From: Chloroflexota bacterium
GTDB taxonomy: Bacteria; Chloroflexota; Dehalococcoidia; JACPEP01
Assembly (NCBI GenBank): GCA_016183425.1
Contig: JACPEP010000007.1
Coordinates: 1 to 64,000 of the forward strand
Direction of reading: 5' to 3'
Length of the DNA stretch: 64,000 nucleotides
This document shows, one piece after another, positions 16,233 to 26,232 of this stretch. Each line of letters starts with the position of its first letter. The first letter of the stretch is position 1. Made by a program: the position numbers and the translations under genes. The notes beneath the pieces were generated by a model. That model did no database searches. It was not told the DNA's origin and saw nothing but the letters and a program-made list of their open reading frames with translations.

Positions 16233-16478
16233 TTAGGCAGCCCTGTTGTTCTCTTTGTTTAGCTCAGGGCTAATAACAGACGGAGCTACCTGGACTCCGG
16301 TAGGAGTTCGACCCAATCGCAACTGCCGCTCTTCCTCGGCCGAAAGCTCACGGCCACACTGGAAGCAATTTATATAGGAACCGTAGAGGTCATACTCCTC
16401 CACCAGGTCACCGCCGCATCGATGGCAGGCTTTGAGCCACCATAGCGTTTTCTTACTTAATTCCCTAGATATTGCCAT
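16233..16478 (-). CDS. Small zinc ribbon protein
   Basis: An 81-residue protein with two CxxC pairs (CHRCGGD and CFQCGREL, about residues 18-42), the four-cysteine pattern of a structural zinc ribbon. No enzymatic domain is seen and the remainder is polar. The ATG follows an excellent AGGAGG site at 7-8 bases, and a plausible promoter lies upstream, so it is likely expressed on its own. A role in nucleic acid or protein binding is possible but not shown. Confidence 0.8.
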   Translation of the reverse strand: MAISRELSKKTLWWLKACHRCGGDLVEEYDLYGSYINCFQCGRELSAEEERQLRLGRTPTGVQVAPSVISPELNKENNRAA

Positions 16479-16595
16479 TTGGCACCTCCTACGTGCCAGA
16501 GAAAACCTATTCTTTAAACCTTAGCGTTCCTCTGCCTGGGCCTGAGAACCGCTAACCATTGTCTAATATTTAAAATATAGTCTATTAGAACATTT

Positions 16596-16625
16596 ATTAT
16601 AACATAATAACCCACTAAGTGTCAC
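16596..16625 (-). promoter_or_regulatory. Candidate promoter of the zinc ribbon gene
   Basis: On the minus strand GTGACA (16620-16625) and TATAAT (16596-16601) are separated by 18 bases in an otherwise strongly AT-rich stretch. It would give a leader of about 110 bases before the zinc ribbon ATG. Confidence 0.5.
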
Positions 16626-16691
16626 TTATCCAGGGTAAAAACCCCTATTTTTTTTCAGGGAAACGCCTCCTCACATTGTTTGTTCAAGAAA

Positions 16692-16724
16692 GATGGCCCC
16701 CCCGCCTTTGGCGGGGGGGCCATC
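16692..16724 (-). terminator. groEL terminator
   Basis: A 15-bp perfect GC-rich stem (16692-16706 with 16710-16724) has a 3-base loop. On the minus strand it is followed by TTTCTTG. It begins about 20 bases past the groEL stop, as expected for a Rho-independent terminator. Confidence 0.85.
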
Positions 16725-16743
16725 AGTCGATACTCCGTGCTCT

Positions 16744-18384
<1,641 letters not shown>

Positions 18385-18678
18385 CTAGCGGTTTATTTTG
18401 GCCAGAACGTCGTTCTCTCTGAGGATGAGGAGCTCTTCTCCATTGAGCTTAACCTCAGTTCCTGAGTACTTGGCATAGATGATGCGGTCGCCCTTCTGGA
18501 TATCCATGGCGATACGTTTCCCATCGTCGGTAAGGCGCCCCGGCCCCACCGCGATGACCTCCGCCTCCTGGGGCTTCTCCTTGGCGGTATCAGGGATAAC
18601 GATGCCGGCCCTGGTCACCTCTTCCTGAACGATGTTGCGCACCACAATTCGGTCGCCCAAAGGCACTAATTCTGCCAC
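18385..18678 (-). CDS. groES: Co-chaperonin GroES
   Basis: A 97-residue lid of the GroEL chamber. PLGDRIVVR at the N-terminus, the mobile loop with [24 protein letters not shown], and the C-terminal [16 protein letters not shown] match the family throughout. Start is GTG behind a strong AGGAGG at 7 bases. It is the first gene of the groESL operon, with CIRCE between promoter and gene. Confidence 0.98.
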   Translation of the reverse strand: MAELVPLGDRIVVRNIVQEEVTRAGIVIPDTAKEKPQEAEVIAVGPGRLTDDGKRIAMDIQKGDRIIYAKYSGTEVKLNGEELLILRENDVLAKINR

Positions 18679-18739
18679 CAGCTACCTCCTTTCTTATAGC
18701 CTATTTTTAGCGATGTTAAAATTAACCCTTTTACCCTCG

Positions 18740-18766
18740 TTAGCACTCCCCCAAAGAGAGTGCTAA
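18740..18766. promoter_or_regulatory. CIRCE operator (HrcA binding site)
   Basis: TTAGCACTC, nine bases, GAGTGCTAA: an exact CIRCE inverted repeat. The pairing extends four further bases on each side (CTCG...CGAG). It lies directly downstream of the groES promoter on the minus strand, predicting heat-shock derepression through HrcA. hrcA itself is not in the window. Confidence 0.96.
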
Positions 18767-18770
18767 CGAG

Positions 18771-18799
18771 AATATATAACCTCTCGCCAGGGTTATCAA
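18771..18799 (-). promoter_or_regulatory. groES promoter
   Basis: On the minus strand TTGATA (18794-18799) and TATATT (18771-18776) are separated by exactly 17 bases, a near-consensus housekeeping sigma promoter adjoining CIRCE. Confidence 0.85.
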
Positions 18800-18928
18800 A
18801 CGGCGAAATGCCACTCTAGCGGCTAAAAAGGGTTCCAAAGAGCTATTTTTCGCCTTTTTTCTCATTCATACTCGCGATTTCTCTGTTTTTTAAGTGAGCA
18901 ATTCCTGGTATCTTCCCGAGCATTCCCG

Positions 18929-19489
18929 TCACCCCTGGTGGGCCGGTTTCCCTTTGGTTACCAACGCCGGGCGGCAGCCCCGGGGGTCGGTCAAGGCCCG
19001 GGGCCAGGCACCGGAGCCATACTTTTCCTTCAGTGTCTCCACAGGACCGGCGTCCAAGGCCCGCTGGGGGCAGGCGAGGATGCAGAGAGGCTTTTGCCCC
19101 GCCGCCTGTCGCTGGGAGCAGAAATCGCACATGGGCAAGGCCAGGCCTTGCTGGTCAAACTGAGGAACGCCGAAGGGGCATACCGCGGCGCAGCGACGAC
19201 AGTGGGGTCGGCACTTCTGGGGATCCAGGGTCACAATGCCGTCTCGGGGCCGTTTTTGAATGGCCCGGGGGAGACAGGCCCGAACACAAGGGGCATCCTC
19301 ACAGTGCAGGCAGGAGAGGGGAAAGAAAGCCACCGTCACCTGGGGAAACTGGCCCTGCTCCTGAGTGACGAGACGTCGCCAGGCCCCGGGACCGGGAGGC
19401 ACGTCGTTCCCATCGCTACAAGCCACGGCGCAGGTGGCGCAGCCCACGCATCGGGTCTCATCGAAGTGGAATCCTACCTGACCGTTCAT
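18929..19489 (-). CDS. Four-cluster ferredoxin subunit (DmsB type)
   Basis: A 186-residue electron-transfer subunit with four cysteine groups typical of DmsB/PhsB/NrfC proteins: CVGCATCAVAC (from residue 14), CLHCEDAPCVRAC, CRPHCRRCAAVC and MCDFC...CILAC. These would bind four [4Fe-4S] clusters and pass electrons to or from the molybdenum subunit encoded just upstream. The ATG at 19489 overlaps the stop of that gene as ATGA, which is why it is preferred to a GTG eight codons earlier. No membrane anchor gene (DmsC/NrfD) follows, so the partner for electrons is unknown. Confidence 0.93.
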   Translation of the reverse strand: MNGQVGFHFDETRCVGCATCAVACSDGNDVPPGPGAWRRLVTQEQGQFPQVTVAFFPLSCLHCEDAPCVRACLPRAIQKRPRDGIVTLDPQKCRPHCRRCAAVCPFGVPQFDQQGLALPMCDFCSQRQAAGQKPLCILACPQRALDAGPVETLKEKYGSGAWPRALTDPRGCRPALVTKGKPAHQG

Positions 19490-21603
19490 ATTGCCATTAC
19501 CTCCACGAGACAAGAATGGGTAGTCGCGCCATCCCCCAGGGGAGTATCCTCGTCCCGAGTGAGAACGTTGGCGCTGCCTCCCCGGTCAGTACCCTCCTGG
19601 TCGGGGGCGTACCACCGCCCCTGATCCAGGCTCACCACCCCGGGCATAATCCTTTCCGTCACCAAAGCCGAGGTTACCACCCTTCCCCGCCCGTTCCAGA
19701 TCTGCACCGGCTGGCCATTCTTGACCCCCCGTGGTGAGGCGTCTTGGGGGTGGATCCAGAGGGCGTGAGGCTCCAACTCCGCAAGCCAGGGGAGGTTGGT
19801 CAGGGTGGAGTGGGTGTACTGTTTGGTGTGGGGAGTTATCAGGGACAGGGGGTATTTGGCGGTCAGGGGGTCTTCTCGGCCCTCCCAGGGCGCGATGTAT
19901 TTGGGGATGGCGGGGATGGTTTCGGGCTGATTCAAGTCGGCCAGGGCCTGGGAGTAGATCTCTATTTTGCGAGACGGGGTGTTGAAGGGTTTGCCATCCT
20001 GAATCTGCTCTCGGAAGGCCACATAGGGCTGGGAACGGCGGAAGTGGTGCACGCCTCGGCGTCGAAACTCATCGAAGTCGCCGATTTCCGTCCCGGCCAC
20101 AAAGCTGCGCAGCCACTCCTCTTCGGTTTTGTCGTTGTAGCCCTCCAACCCCAGTCGCTGGGAGAGAAGGGTAAAGATCTCCAGGTCTGCCTTGCCCCCG
20201 TACAGGGGAGGGATGACCTGCTCCATATAGATAGCGTACTTTCCGGAGAGACAGATGTCGGACCTCTCGAACCAGGTGGTCACCGGCAGCAGGATGTCGG
20301 CGAACCGGGCGGTGGGGGTGAGAAACTGCTCGTGCACCACTAAGAAGTCCAGCTTCTTCAGGGCGGCCACCCCTTTGTTCATGGTGGGGACCTGGTTGAG
20401 GAGGTTACGACCCAGGGAATAGACGAGCTTGATGTCGCTTTCGTAGCCCCCTTCTTTTCCCCTCAGGATAGCGTCGGCCCATTTGTTGACGGGGATGGTG
20501 CTTTTGACGGGGTTGCTGCCCGCCTCCAGGCGGCCCAGTCCGCCACTGGTGGGCCAGGCGGGAACGGTAGCGTAATGGCCCCCCGGATTACCGCCCGGAA
20601 TGCCTATGTTGCCTGTCATGGCGGCCAGGGCGATGGCGGCGCGAACGGGCTGTTCGCCGTAGGCGGTGCGTTGCATACCCAGGCCGGGAAGGAGGGCGGC
20701 GGGCTTGAGGGTGGCGTAGTCCCGAGCCAGTTGAACTATGGTTGTCCGGGGCACGCCGGTGATGGCCTCGGCCCAGGCGGGGGTTTTGGCCGTACCGTCC
20801 TTTTGGCCCAGTACGTAATCCCGGAAGCGGTCAAAGCCTACCGTGTGGCGATCCAGAAAGGCCTTGTCCTGGAAGTTCTCGCCGATGATGACATAGGCCA
20901 TGGCCACCATAAGGGCGGCGTCGGTGCCGGGGTAGATGGGAATCCACTGGTCGGCCAGGGTAGCTATGGTCTCCGTTAATCGGGGGTCGACGCCTACCAG
21001 TCGGGCGCCGGCCTCTTTGGCCTGGGTGATGAACCACAGGGTGTTGGTGGTGTTGATGGTCTCCGCAGCGTTTTGAGACCAGAGGATAATGAGGCGGGAG
21101 TTGACCAGGTCCTCGGGGTCGTTGCCGGCGATGATACTGCCCAGGGTGTAGCGGCTGGCGGCTACGGTGGCCCCGTTGGACATGGAGCCGCGGAAGCGGG
21201 TACAGCCTCCCCAGAGATTTAAGAAGCGGGTTAGGACGCCGCCGGCGGTGTTGTGAAGAAGGGTCATGTTCCCCGGTCCCCCGGCATCCAGAATGGCCGA
21301 GTTGTCATAGCTCTCTTTGACCCGCTTCAACTCCTCGGCCACCTTATCCAGGGCCTCATCCCAGGAGATGCGCTCGAATTTTCCCTCCCCCCTTTCCCCC
21401 ACCCGCTTCAGGGGATACTTCAGCCGGTCGGGGTGGTAGATACGCTGCCGATAGGCCCGACCCCGGAGACAAGCCCGAAGCTGCGGCTCTTCCCCCTCAT
21501 CGGTGGTGATGCGCACCACCACCCCATCTTGAACATGGGCTTTGAGGACACATTTGCCGCCGCAATCGTGAACGCAACTGGTGGTAACTATCTTTTCTGC
21601 CAT
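19486..21603 (-). CDS. DMSO reductase-family molybdopterin oxidoreductase
   Basis: A 705-residue catalytic subunit binding bis-MGD and one [4Fe-4S] cluster. The N-terminal cluster cysteines are C10, C14, C18 and C45; the molybdenum-ligand region reads RGSMSNGA, in which a serine is the likely ligand, as in DmsA. MGD-binding segments include WSQNAAETIN, GLGMQRTAYGEQPVRA and the C-terminal dinucleotide-binding domain (LITPHTKQYTHSTLTNLPW). There is no twin-arginine signal: the protein begins MAEKIVTTSCVHDC, so it is probably cytoplasmic. It is translationally coupled to the ferredoxin subunit. The substrate cannot be assigned. Confidence 0.93.
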   Translation of the reverse strand: MAEKIVTTSCVHDCGGKCVLKAHVQDGVVVRITTDEGEEPQLRACLRGRAYRQRIYHPDRLKYPLKRVGERGEGKFERISWDEALDKVAEELKRVKESYDNSAILDAGGPGNMTLLHNTAGGVLTRFLNLWGGCTRFRGSMSNGATVAASRYTLGSIIAGNDPEDLVNSRLIILWSQNAAETINTTNTLWFITQAKEAGARLVGVDPRLTETIATLADQWIPIYPGTDAALMVAMAYVIIGENFQDKAFLDRHTVGFDRFRDYVLGQKDGTAKTPAWAEAITGVPRTTIVQLARDYATLKPAALLPGLGMQRTAYGEQPVRAAIALAAMTGNIGIPGGNPGGHYATVPAWPTSGGLGRLEAGSNPVKSTIPVNKWADAILRGKEGGYESDIKLVYSLGRNLLNQVPTMNKGVAALKKLDFLVVHEQFLTPTARFADILLPVTTWFERSDICLSGKYAIYMEQVIPPLYGGKADLEIFTLLSQRLGLEGYNDKTEEEWLRSFVAGTEIGDFDEFRRRGVHHFRRSQPYVAFREQIQDGKPFNTPSRKIEIYSQALADLNQPETIPAIPKYIAPWEGREDPLTAKYPLSLITPHTKQYTHSTLTNLPWLAELEPHALWIHPQDASPRGVKNGQPVQIWNGRGRVVTSALVTERIMPGVVSLDQGRWYAPDQEGTDRGGSANVLTRDEDTPLGDGATTHSCLVEVMAI

Positions 21604-21724
21604 GCAGCAATCCTATCTAGAATTTGTGTCGCTAAACGCGCCCTTTATCATCCCTGACGGACGTTTTGGGCACGAAAGCAAGTATATCACAAAGTGGGAG
21701 GGACTATGTAGCTTATTTGAGAAC

Positions 21725-21792
21725 AGTAGTCGGGGTCGTCTCGACCCCGACTACTGGGTGGGGATAGATATCGGGGTGTTCGTAAACACCCC
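21725..21792. repeat. Two adjacent REP-like palindromes
   Basis: AGTAGTCGGGGTCG (21725-21738) pairs exactly with 21742-21755 around a 3-base loop. GGGGTGTT (21773-21780) pairs with AACACCCC (21785-21792) around CGTA. They lie in the divergent gap between the molybdenum oxidoreductase and the following plus-strand gene. The first belongs to the GTAGTCGG...CCGACTAC set seen at 6631 and 46488. Confidence 0.7.
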
Positions 21793-21851
21793 CGCTCAAG
21801 GAAATTGACAACCCCAGGCCATTGTGCTACCCTGCCCACAGGTATACAGCT

Positions 21852-22973
21852 ATGAAACGAGTCACCTTTCCTCATATGGGCATGATTCATGTGCCCATGG
21901 AGGTATTGTTCCGCCAGTTGGGCATCGCCTATGTGGTACCGCCCCCTTGTACCAGCCGTTCTCTGGCTCTGGCCGCCCGCTACTCCCCGGAGACGGTGTG
22001 TATACCTTACAAGCTGGTGTTGGGCAACTTCCTGGAGGCCCTGGATCTGGGGGCCAACCACCTGATCCTCCTCGCCGGCCCCAACAACTGTCGCTTTGGC
22101 TACTACGCTAAGCTCCAGGAGATGGTGCTCCAGGAGCTGGGCTATGAGTGTCATATGCTTACCCCGCAGATCTCCAGCCGCACCATTAACGGCGTCACCG
22201 ATATCCTTCGCTATCTGACGGACTATCGTGCCTCCACCTGGGACTGCCTGCGCGCCCTTTTTCTGGCTATCTCTGTGCTGCGAGACCTGGACGAGGTGGA
22301 GCGTAAGATGCAGTGGGTGAGGGCCAGAGAGATGGAGGCGGGGGCCGCCGAAGCCCTTTTTCAGCAGGCAGGAGAGGCTCTGGCTCAGGTGGACAGCTTG
22401 GGTGCCCTGAAAGCAGCTAAAAAAGAGTTTCTGAAGAAGCTGGATGCGGTGCCTATGGAGAGAGACCGGAAGCCCCTTCGCGTCAGCTTGGTAGGTGAGA
22501 TATACGTGGTACATGAGCCTTACATTAACATGAACATCGAGCGGGAGCTGAGCCGCCGTCGGGTGGAGGTCTTCCGCTCGGAGCAACTCAGCCAGTGGCT
22601 GGTGCTGTCTCCGGCCTTGATACTGGAGGCGGCGGGATTGGGCCACGAGGCCCGCATCGCCCATGCGGCACGACCCTACCTGGAGCATATCCATGGCGAG
22701 ACGGTGGGACAGACCATCGTGGCGGAACGGGACGGTTTCCACGGCGTCATTCAGCTCACCCCCTTCACCTGCACCCCCGAGGTAGTCAACCAAAATGTCC
22801 TTTTTCGTCTCCGCCGAGAGCACGATATTCCGTTGATGACCATCATCCTGGACGAGCAGACGGGGCGATCCGGCTTTCTTACCCGATTGGAGGCTTTTAT
22901 CGACCTCTTGGAGCGGCGGCGAGGTGACACGGAGGTGCGGCCACGAAGACTCAGCCTCCCCATCTTCAGATAG
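21852..22973 (+). CDS. Activase-related acyl-CoA dehydratase-like protein (COG3581-like)
   Basis: A 373-residue protein related to the HgdB/BcrC and double-cubane-cluster family found with ASKHA ATPase activases. The diagnostic cysteine motifs are CIPYKLVLGNFLEAL (C50), NNCRFGYYAK (C80) and PFTCTPE (C307), likely iron-sulfur ligands. The closing LDEQTGRSGFLTRLEAFIDLL is shared with the paralogue encoded at 27233-28333. Start at ATG 21852 gives the paralogue's N-terminus (PHMGMIHVP). It heads a run with rnhB and yraN, and its activase is presumably the one at 26229-27209. Probably a cytoplasmic ATP-driven low-potential reductase component; substrate unknown. Confidence 0.82.
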   Translation: MKRVTFPHMGMIHVPMEVLFRQLGIAYVVPPPCTSRSLALAARYSPETVCIPYKLVLGNFLEALDLGANHLILLAGPNNCRFGYYAKLQEMVLQELGYECHMLTPQISSRTINGVTDILRYLTDYRASTWDCLRALFLAISVLRDLDEVERKMQWVRAREMEAGAAEALFQQAGEALAQVDSLGALKAAKKEFLKKLDAVPMERDRKPLRVSLVGEIYVVHEPYINMNIERELSRRRVEVFRSEQLSQWLVLSPALILEAAGLGHEARIAHAARPYLEHIHGETVGQTIVAERDGFHGVIQLTPFTCTPEVVNQNVLFRLRREHDIPLMTIILDEQTGRSGFLTRLEAFIDLLERRRGDTEVRPRRLSLPIFR

Positions 22974-23014
22974 AAGAGGGGCTGTGGGCGTCCGGCTATA
23001 ACCTGGTTGCTGGG

Positions 23015-23566
23015 GTGGATGAGGTGGGGCGGGGGCCTTTGGCCGGACCGGTGGTGGTGGCCGCCGTGATAATACCGCCGGGCAACTTCCCTCTCATGCT
23101 AGAGGGGGTGCGAGACAGCAAGGAGTTGACTCCCCAGGCGAGGGAGAGGCTTCTGGGCCCCATCTACCAGCAAGCCATAGCCTGGGGGGTGGGCATGGCT
23201 TCTCACCAGGAGGTGGACGACCGGGGGCTGGGAGTGGCGATCATAGAGGCGATATGCCGGGCAGTGGCGCAGCTTGACCCCTCCCCCCAGTTCCTCATCG
23301 TAGACGGGCGCCCTCTCCCTCGCCTCCCCTGGCCCCACCGAGGGGTGGTGGACGGGGACGCCTTGTCCCTCTCCATCGCCGCCGCATCTATAGTGGCCAA
23401 GGTGACCCGGGACCGCCTCATGGTGGAGATGGATAGGCAATATCCAGGCTACGCCTTTGCCCGAAACAAGGGCTACGGCACAGCGGAGCATCTGGCGTGT
23501 CTGCAACGCCTGGGGCCGTGCCCCATCCATCGCCGCTCCTTCGCTCCGGTGCAAGAGTGCCGCTGA
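23015..23566 (+). CDS. rnhB: Ribonuclease HII
   Basis: Degrades the RNA strand of RNA-DNA hybrids and removes misincorporated ribonucleotides. The catalytic carboxylates lie in [12 protein letters not shown], in DSKEL and in the later VVDGD segment; the family motif [15 protein letters not shown] is intact. Family similarity clearly extends upstream of the first usable start: codons from about 22976 read [15 protein letters not shown], but that stretch has no ATG, GTG or TTG. The GTG at 23015 is given here. CTG at 22982 is an attractive alternative because it restores the first beta strand. The upstream gene's stop lies at 22971-22973. yraN overlaps the 3' end (TGATG). Confidence 0.9.
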   Translation: MDEVGRGPLAGPVVVAAVIIPPGNFPLMLEGVRDSKELTPQARERLLGPIYQQAIAWGVGMASHQEVDDRGLGVAIIEAICRAVAQLDPSPQFLIVDGRPLPRLPWPHRGVVDGDALSLSIAAASIVAKVTRDRLMVEMDRQYPGYAFARNKGYGTAEHLACLQRLGPCPIHRRSFAPVQECR

Positions 23567-23952
23567 TGCCCAGTAGAAGGCAGGGGCTGGGCTCGGCGGG
23601 GGAGAACCAGGCCGCCCATTACCTGGAAAAGCGGGGATATTCCATACGGGAGCGAAATTGGCACTGTCCCTATGGGGAGATAGACATTGTGGCCGAGAAG
23701 GGGGACTGGCTGGTCTTTGTGGAGGTGAAAACGAGGCGGGGCGCTCAGTTCGGCTCCCCGGAGGAATCCATAACACCCTCAAAACGGCGCAAACTGGTGG
23801 CCGCCGCCCAGACCTATCTCCAGACCCTCGGGGGGGAACTGCCCACTCAGTGGCGACTGGATGTAGCCATTGTGGAGCTTTCCTCCGCAGGCAAGCTCCA
23901 GCGCCTAGAGGTGCTGGAAAACGCCATCCCTACGCCGGAGGATGGTTTCTAG
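23566..23952 (+). CDS. yraN: UPF0102 (YraN) family endonuclease-like protein
   Basis: A 128-residue protein with the restriction-endonuclease-like fold. The nuclease-type motif is GEIDIVAEKGDWLVFVEVKTR (E...D...E-x-K), preceded by GENQAAHYLEKRGYSIRERNW. Its biochemical role is not established in most bacteria; linkage to rnhB, as here, is common. The ATG at 23566 overlaps the rnhB stop and gives the standard family N-terminus. The 3' end overlaps the convergent ferredoxin-type gene by 23 bases. Confidence 0.9.
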   Translation: MPSRRQGLGSAGENQAAHYLEKRGYSIRERNWHCPYGEIDIVAEKGDWLVFVEVKTRRGAQFGSPEESITPSKRRKLVAAAQTYLQTLGGELPTQWRLDVAIVELSSAGKLQRLEVLENAIPTPEDGF

Positions 23953-24808
23953 CCAGGAGTTGGGTCGGTATTCCGGCCTCACAGGGAACGCGAGTCTGGC
24001 ATAGGCCACAACCGGAGATCTCCACATTGTAACGCTGCTTTAGAGGTGCCAACTCGCCGCGAATGTAGTCCTGGCACTTGTTCTTGTCGTGCCCTTTGGC
24101 AGTGATAGCCCCGGCCGGGCAGCGATCGATGCACTCGCCACAGGACCGGTTAACCAGGAAGGGGCAGTTGGCCACGTGACTGGCGTATGCCCTGGGGGTG
24201 GGGGGAAGGGGGAGATTGGTGACTACACTGCCACAGCGATGGGCGATGCCCCGAGGGGTTATGAAGCCATCGCTGAGGCCAAAGGTGCCCAATCCCGCCA
24301 CGTATGCCGCGTGGCGCTCTGACCAGTTGGAGGTGGGGCCATTGGGCATAGAGAGCCGCTTGAAAAAGGGAGCGGTGAAGGGAGCCACCGCGAGAAATCC
24401 CTCCTCTTTAAGAAAGGAAACCATATGGTCTCGCAGGGCAGTATTGAATTTTTCCCCCCAATGGCGGGTGTGGCACCAGCGGAGGGATGGTGAAAGCTCC
24501 CGCACCCGGTTGCTGCGCCGGGTCCTGCCCTCGATGGGCAGCACCCAGGAGATAACGCTTATGCTGTCCACCACTGCTTCCGGAAAGGCAGCCGACAGCG
24601 CCTCCCGGGGGGTGAAGTGGAAGTCCCCGATAATCTCTTTGTATTGGGAGAAGAGGGGGTCGTCCCCACTGGCAAAGGCTACCAGGGGCGACTGAAAGAT
24701 AACATCATCATCGATCTCTAGGAGCCTGTTTTCCCTATGGCCGGACACAAAGTTCTCAATATCTTCGACTATCCGGCGCGGGGTTTCCAAGTCAGCAACT
24801 CTGGCCAT
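23930..24808 (-). CDS. Epoxyqueuosine reductase-like 4Fe-4S protein
   Basis: A 292-residue protein of the QueG/COG1600-like group, which is related to the iron-sulfur part of reductive dehalogenases. The central GLGTFGLSDGFITPRGIAHRCGSVVTNLPL corresponds to the QueG cobalamin-side motif. The C-terminal ferredoxin region has CGECIDRCPAGAI, a later single C, then GCGLCQTRVPCE, enough for two [4Fe-4S] clusters. It is shorter than classical QueG (about 380 residues) and lacks the HEAT-repeat extension, so a substrate other than tRNA epoxyqueuosine is possible. No Tat signal, so cytoplasmic. The gene ends inside the convergent yraN gene. Confidence 0.8.
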   Translation of the reverse strand: MARVADLETPRRIVEDIENFVSGHRENRLLEIDDDVIFQSPLVAFASGDDPLFSQYKEIIGDFHFTPREALSAAFPEAVVDSISVISWVLPIEGRTRRSNRVRELSPSLRWCHTRHWGEKFNTALRDHMVSFLKEEGFLAVAPFTAPFFKRLSMPNGPTSNWSERHAAYVAGLGTFGLSDGFITPRGIAHRCGSVVTNLPLPPTPRAYASHVANCPFLVNRSCGECIDRCPAGAITAKGHDKNKCQDYIRGELAPLKQRYNVEISGCGLCQTRVPCEAGIPTQLLARNHPPA

Positions 24809-24864
24809 AAGATACTCCTTTATTGCCTTAAGGCTTTCCTTCCTGCTTTATTTAAAGGTTCACC

Positions 24865-25158
24865 CTAATATCCTGAGGTAGGCGACCCCGCCGGCCGGGT
24901 GGGCGTGGTTTGGGCGGCCGGGGTTCCCGCTGCCCTGGTGGGCGTAGCTTGTGCGGCCGGGGTTCCCGCTGGCCTGGTGGGCGTAGCTGCCCCCGCCGGT
25001 GCTCTAGTAGGCGTTGGTGTGGCCTTGCCCGTCTCAGTGCAAGCCAGTAGAGCTACACTGGCCAAGCTCAGGCCTACTCCACCAAATGCCCGTAGCACTC
25101 GCCGACGGGATAGTTGTCTCCCCAGAATGCTGGCGGTGATTCCTTCTCTTTTTACCAT
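24865..25158 (-). CDS. Twin-arginine lipoprotein with only a Pro/Thr linker (truncated?)
   Basis: A 97-residue product. The N-terminus carries a twin-arginine and lipobox signal (QLSRRRVLRAFGG..., lipidated C40 in ALLAC) of the type seen in the large binding proteins elsewhere in this window. After the cysteine there is only a low-complexity tail built of TPTRPAGTPAAQA-like repeats, 39-base DNA units between about 24898 and 25014, ending SGY-stop. No folded domain remains. It may be the preserved signal and linker of a decayed substrate-binding protein, or a small surface lipoprotein. A GAGG site precedes the ATG. Confidence 0.55.
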   Translation of the reverse strand: MVKREGITASILGRQLSRRRVLRAFGGVGLSLASVALLACTETGKATPTPTRAPAGAATPTRPAGTPAAQATPTRAAGTPAAQTTPTRPAGSPTSGY

Positions 25159-25254
25159 CCTTAAGCTACCTCATTTTCTCCACTGGCTAAAGAATGACCA
25201 GAGTATACTTGACCTTTTGTGATAGCACAAGAGAAAGCTCTCTAAGATTGAAAA

Positions 25255-26232
25255 CTAAATCCGGGCTCCTCTTAGAGCTTCCAGCATGTCCTTCTCCACC
25301 TCTTGTTTAGCTACCCGAATCGCATTCTTCACTGCCTTGGCATTGCTGCGCCCGTGGGCGATGACTACCACGCCGTTTACACCCAAAAGGGGTGCGCCAC
25401 CGTACTCAGCGTAGTCCAGACGCCTCTCCACCTCTTGCCACAGATTGTGCAGGGGAGAGGTGGCGGCGGGAAACTGAAGGGACAAAGCCTGATTCAGGAT
25501 GTCCATGAAGGTCTCGCTGACGCCCTCCAGCAACTTGATGACTATGTTGCCGGTAAAGCCGTCGCTGATCACCACGTGGGCTACGCCCCGGGGAATGTCC
25601 TTGCTCTCGATGTTGCCCAGGAAGTTTATGGGCGCCTGCTTGAGCAGCTCATGGGCCTCTCGAACCAGATGGTTGCCCTTCACGTACTCCTCGCCATTGC
25701 TCAAAAGGGCGATACGAGTATCCGCGATGCCGAAAACTCGCTCCATATACGCCTTGCCCAGGCGGGCGAATTCAGGGAAGAAAGAGGGTTTACAATCGGC
25801 GTTGGCCCCCACATCCAGAAGAAGAGTGGGGCCGGCTGGGGTGGCCAGGACGCTGCCCAAGGCAGGACGCTCCACTCCTTCTATCCGCCCCAAAACCATG
25901 AGGGCGGCCGCCATGGTGGCCCCCGTATTGCCGGCGGTGACAAAGGCCGCTGCCTTACCTGCCTTCACCAGATCAAGGCCCACCATGATAGACGATTTGG
26001 GCTTCTGGCGCAGGGCGTTGATGGGCGATTCCTCCATGACTACCACCTGGGGAGCATCCACGATGGTTATCGCATCCGGTGGGGAAGAATAACGGGCCAG
26101 CTCCACCTCCAGAAAGTGCTTGCCACCCACCAGCGCCACCTCCACCCCCAGGAGAGTAGCCGCATCCAGCGCCCCCCGCACGATCTCCCCGGGCGCGTGA
26201 TCCCCCCCCATGGCGTCCAGGGCTATCTTCAT
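25255..26232 (-). CDS. plsX: Phosphate acyltransferase PlsX
   Basis: Converts acyl-ACP to acyl-phosphate, the first step of the PlsX/PlsY route to phosphatidic acid; a peripheral cytoplasmic-membrane enzyme. The 325 residues begin MKIALDAMGGDHAP and include AGNTGATMAAALMVLGRIEGVERPAL and VVISDGFTGNIVIKLLEG, both family hallmarks. The ATG at 26232 overlaps the stop of the preceding activase gene (ATGA), which fixes the start and implies translational coupling. plsX normally sits with rpmF, fabD or fabH, so its place at the end of an activase operon is unusual. Confidence 0.96.
   Translation of the reverse strand: MKIALDAMGGDHAPGEIVRGALDAATLLGVEVALVGGKHFLEVELARYSSPPDAITIVDAPQVVVMEESPINALRQKPKSSIMVGLDLVKAGKAAAFVTAGNTGATMAAALMVLGRIEGVERPALGSVLATPAGPTLLLDVGANADCKPSFFPEFARLGKAYMERVFGIADTRIALLSNGEEYVKGNHLVREAHELLKQAPINFLGNIESKDIPRGVAHVVISDGFTGNIVIKLLEGVSETFMDILNQALSLQFPAATSPLHNLWQEVERRLDYAEYGGAPLLGVNGVVVIAHGRSNAKAVKNAIRVAKQEVEKDMLEALRGARI

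Noticed and set aside
18843-19130. Minus-strand 95-codon frame overlapping the ferredoxin subunit
   Set aside because: It lies mostly inside the real four-cluster ferredoxin gene in another frame and lacks supporting features.
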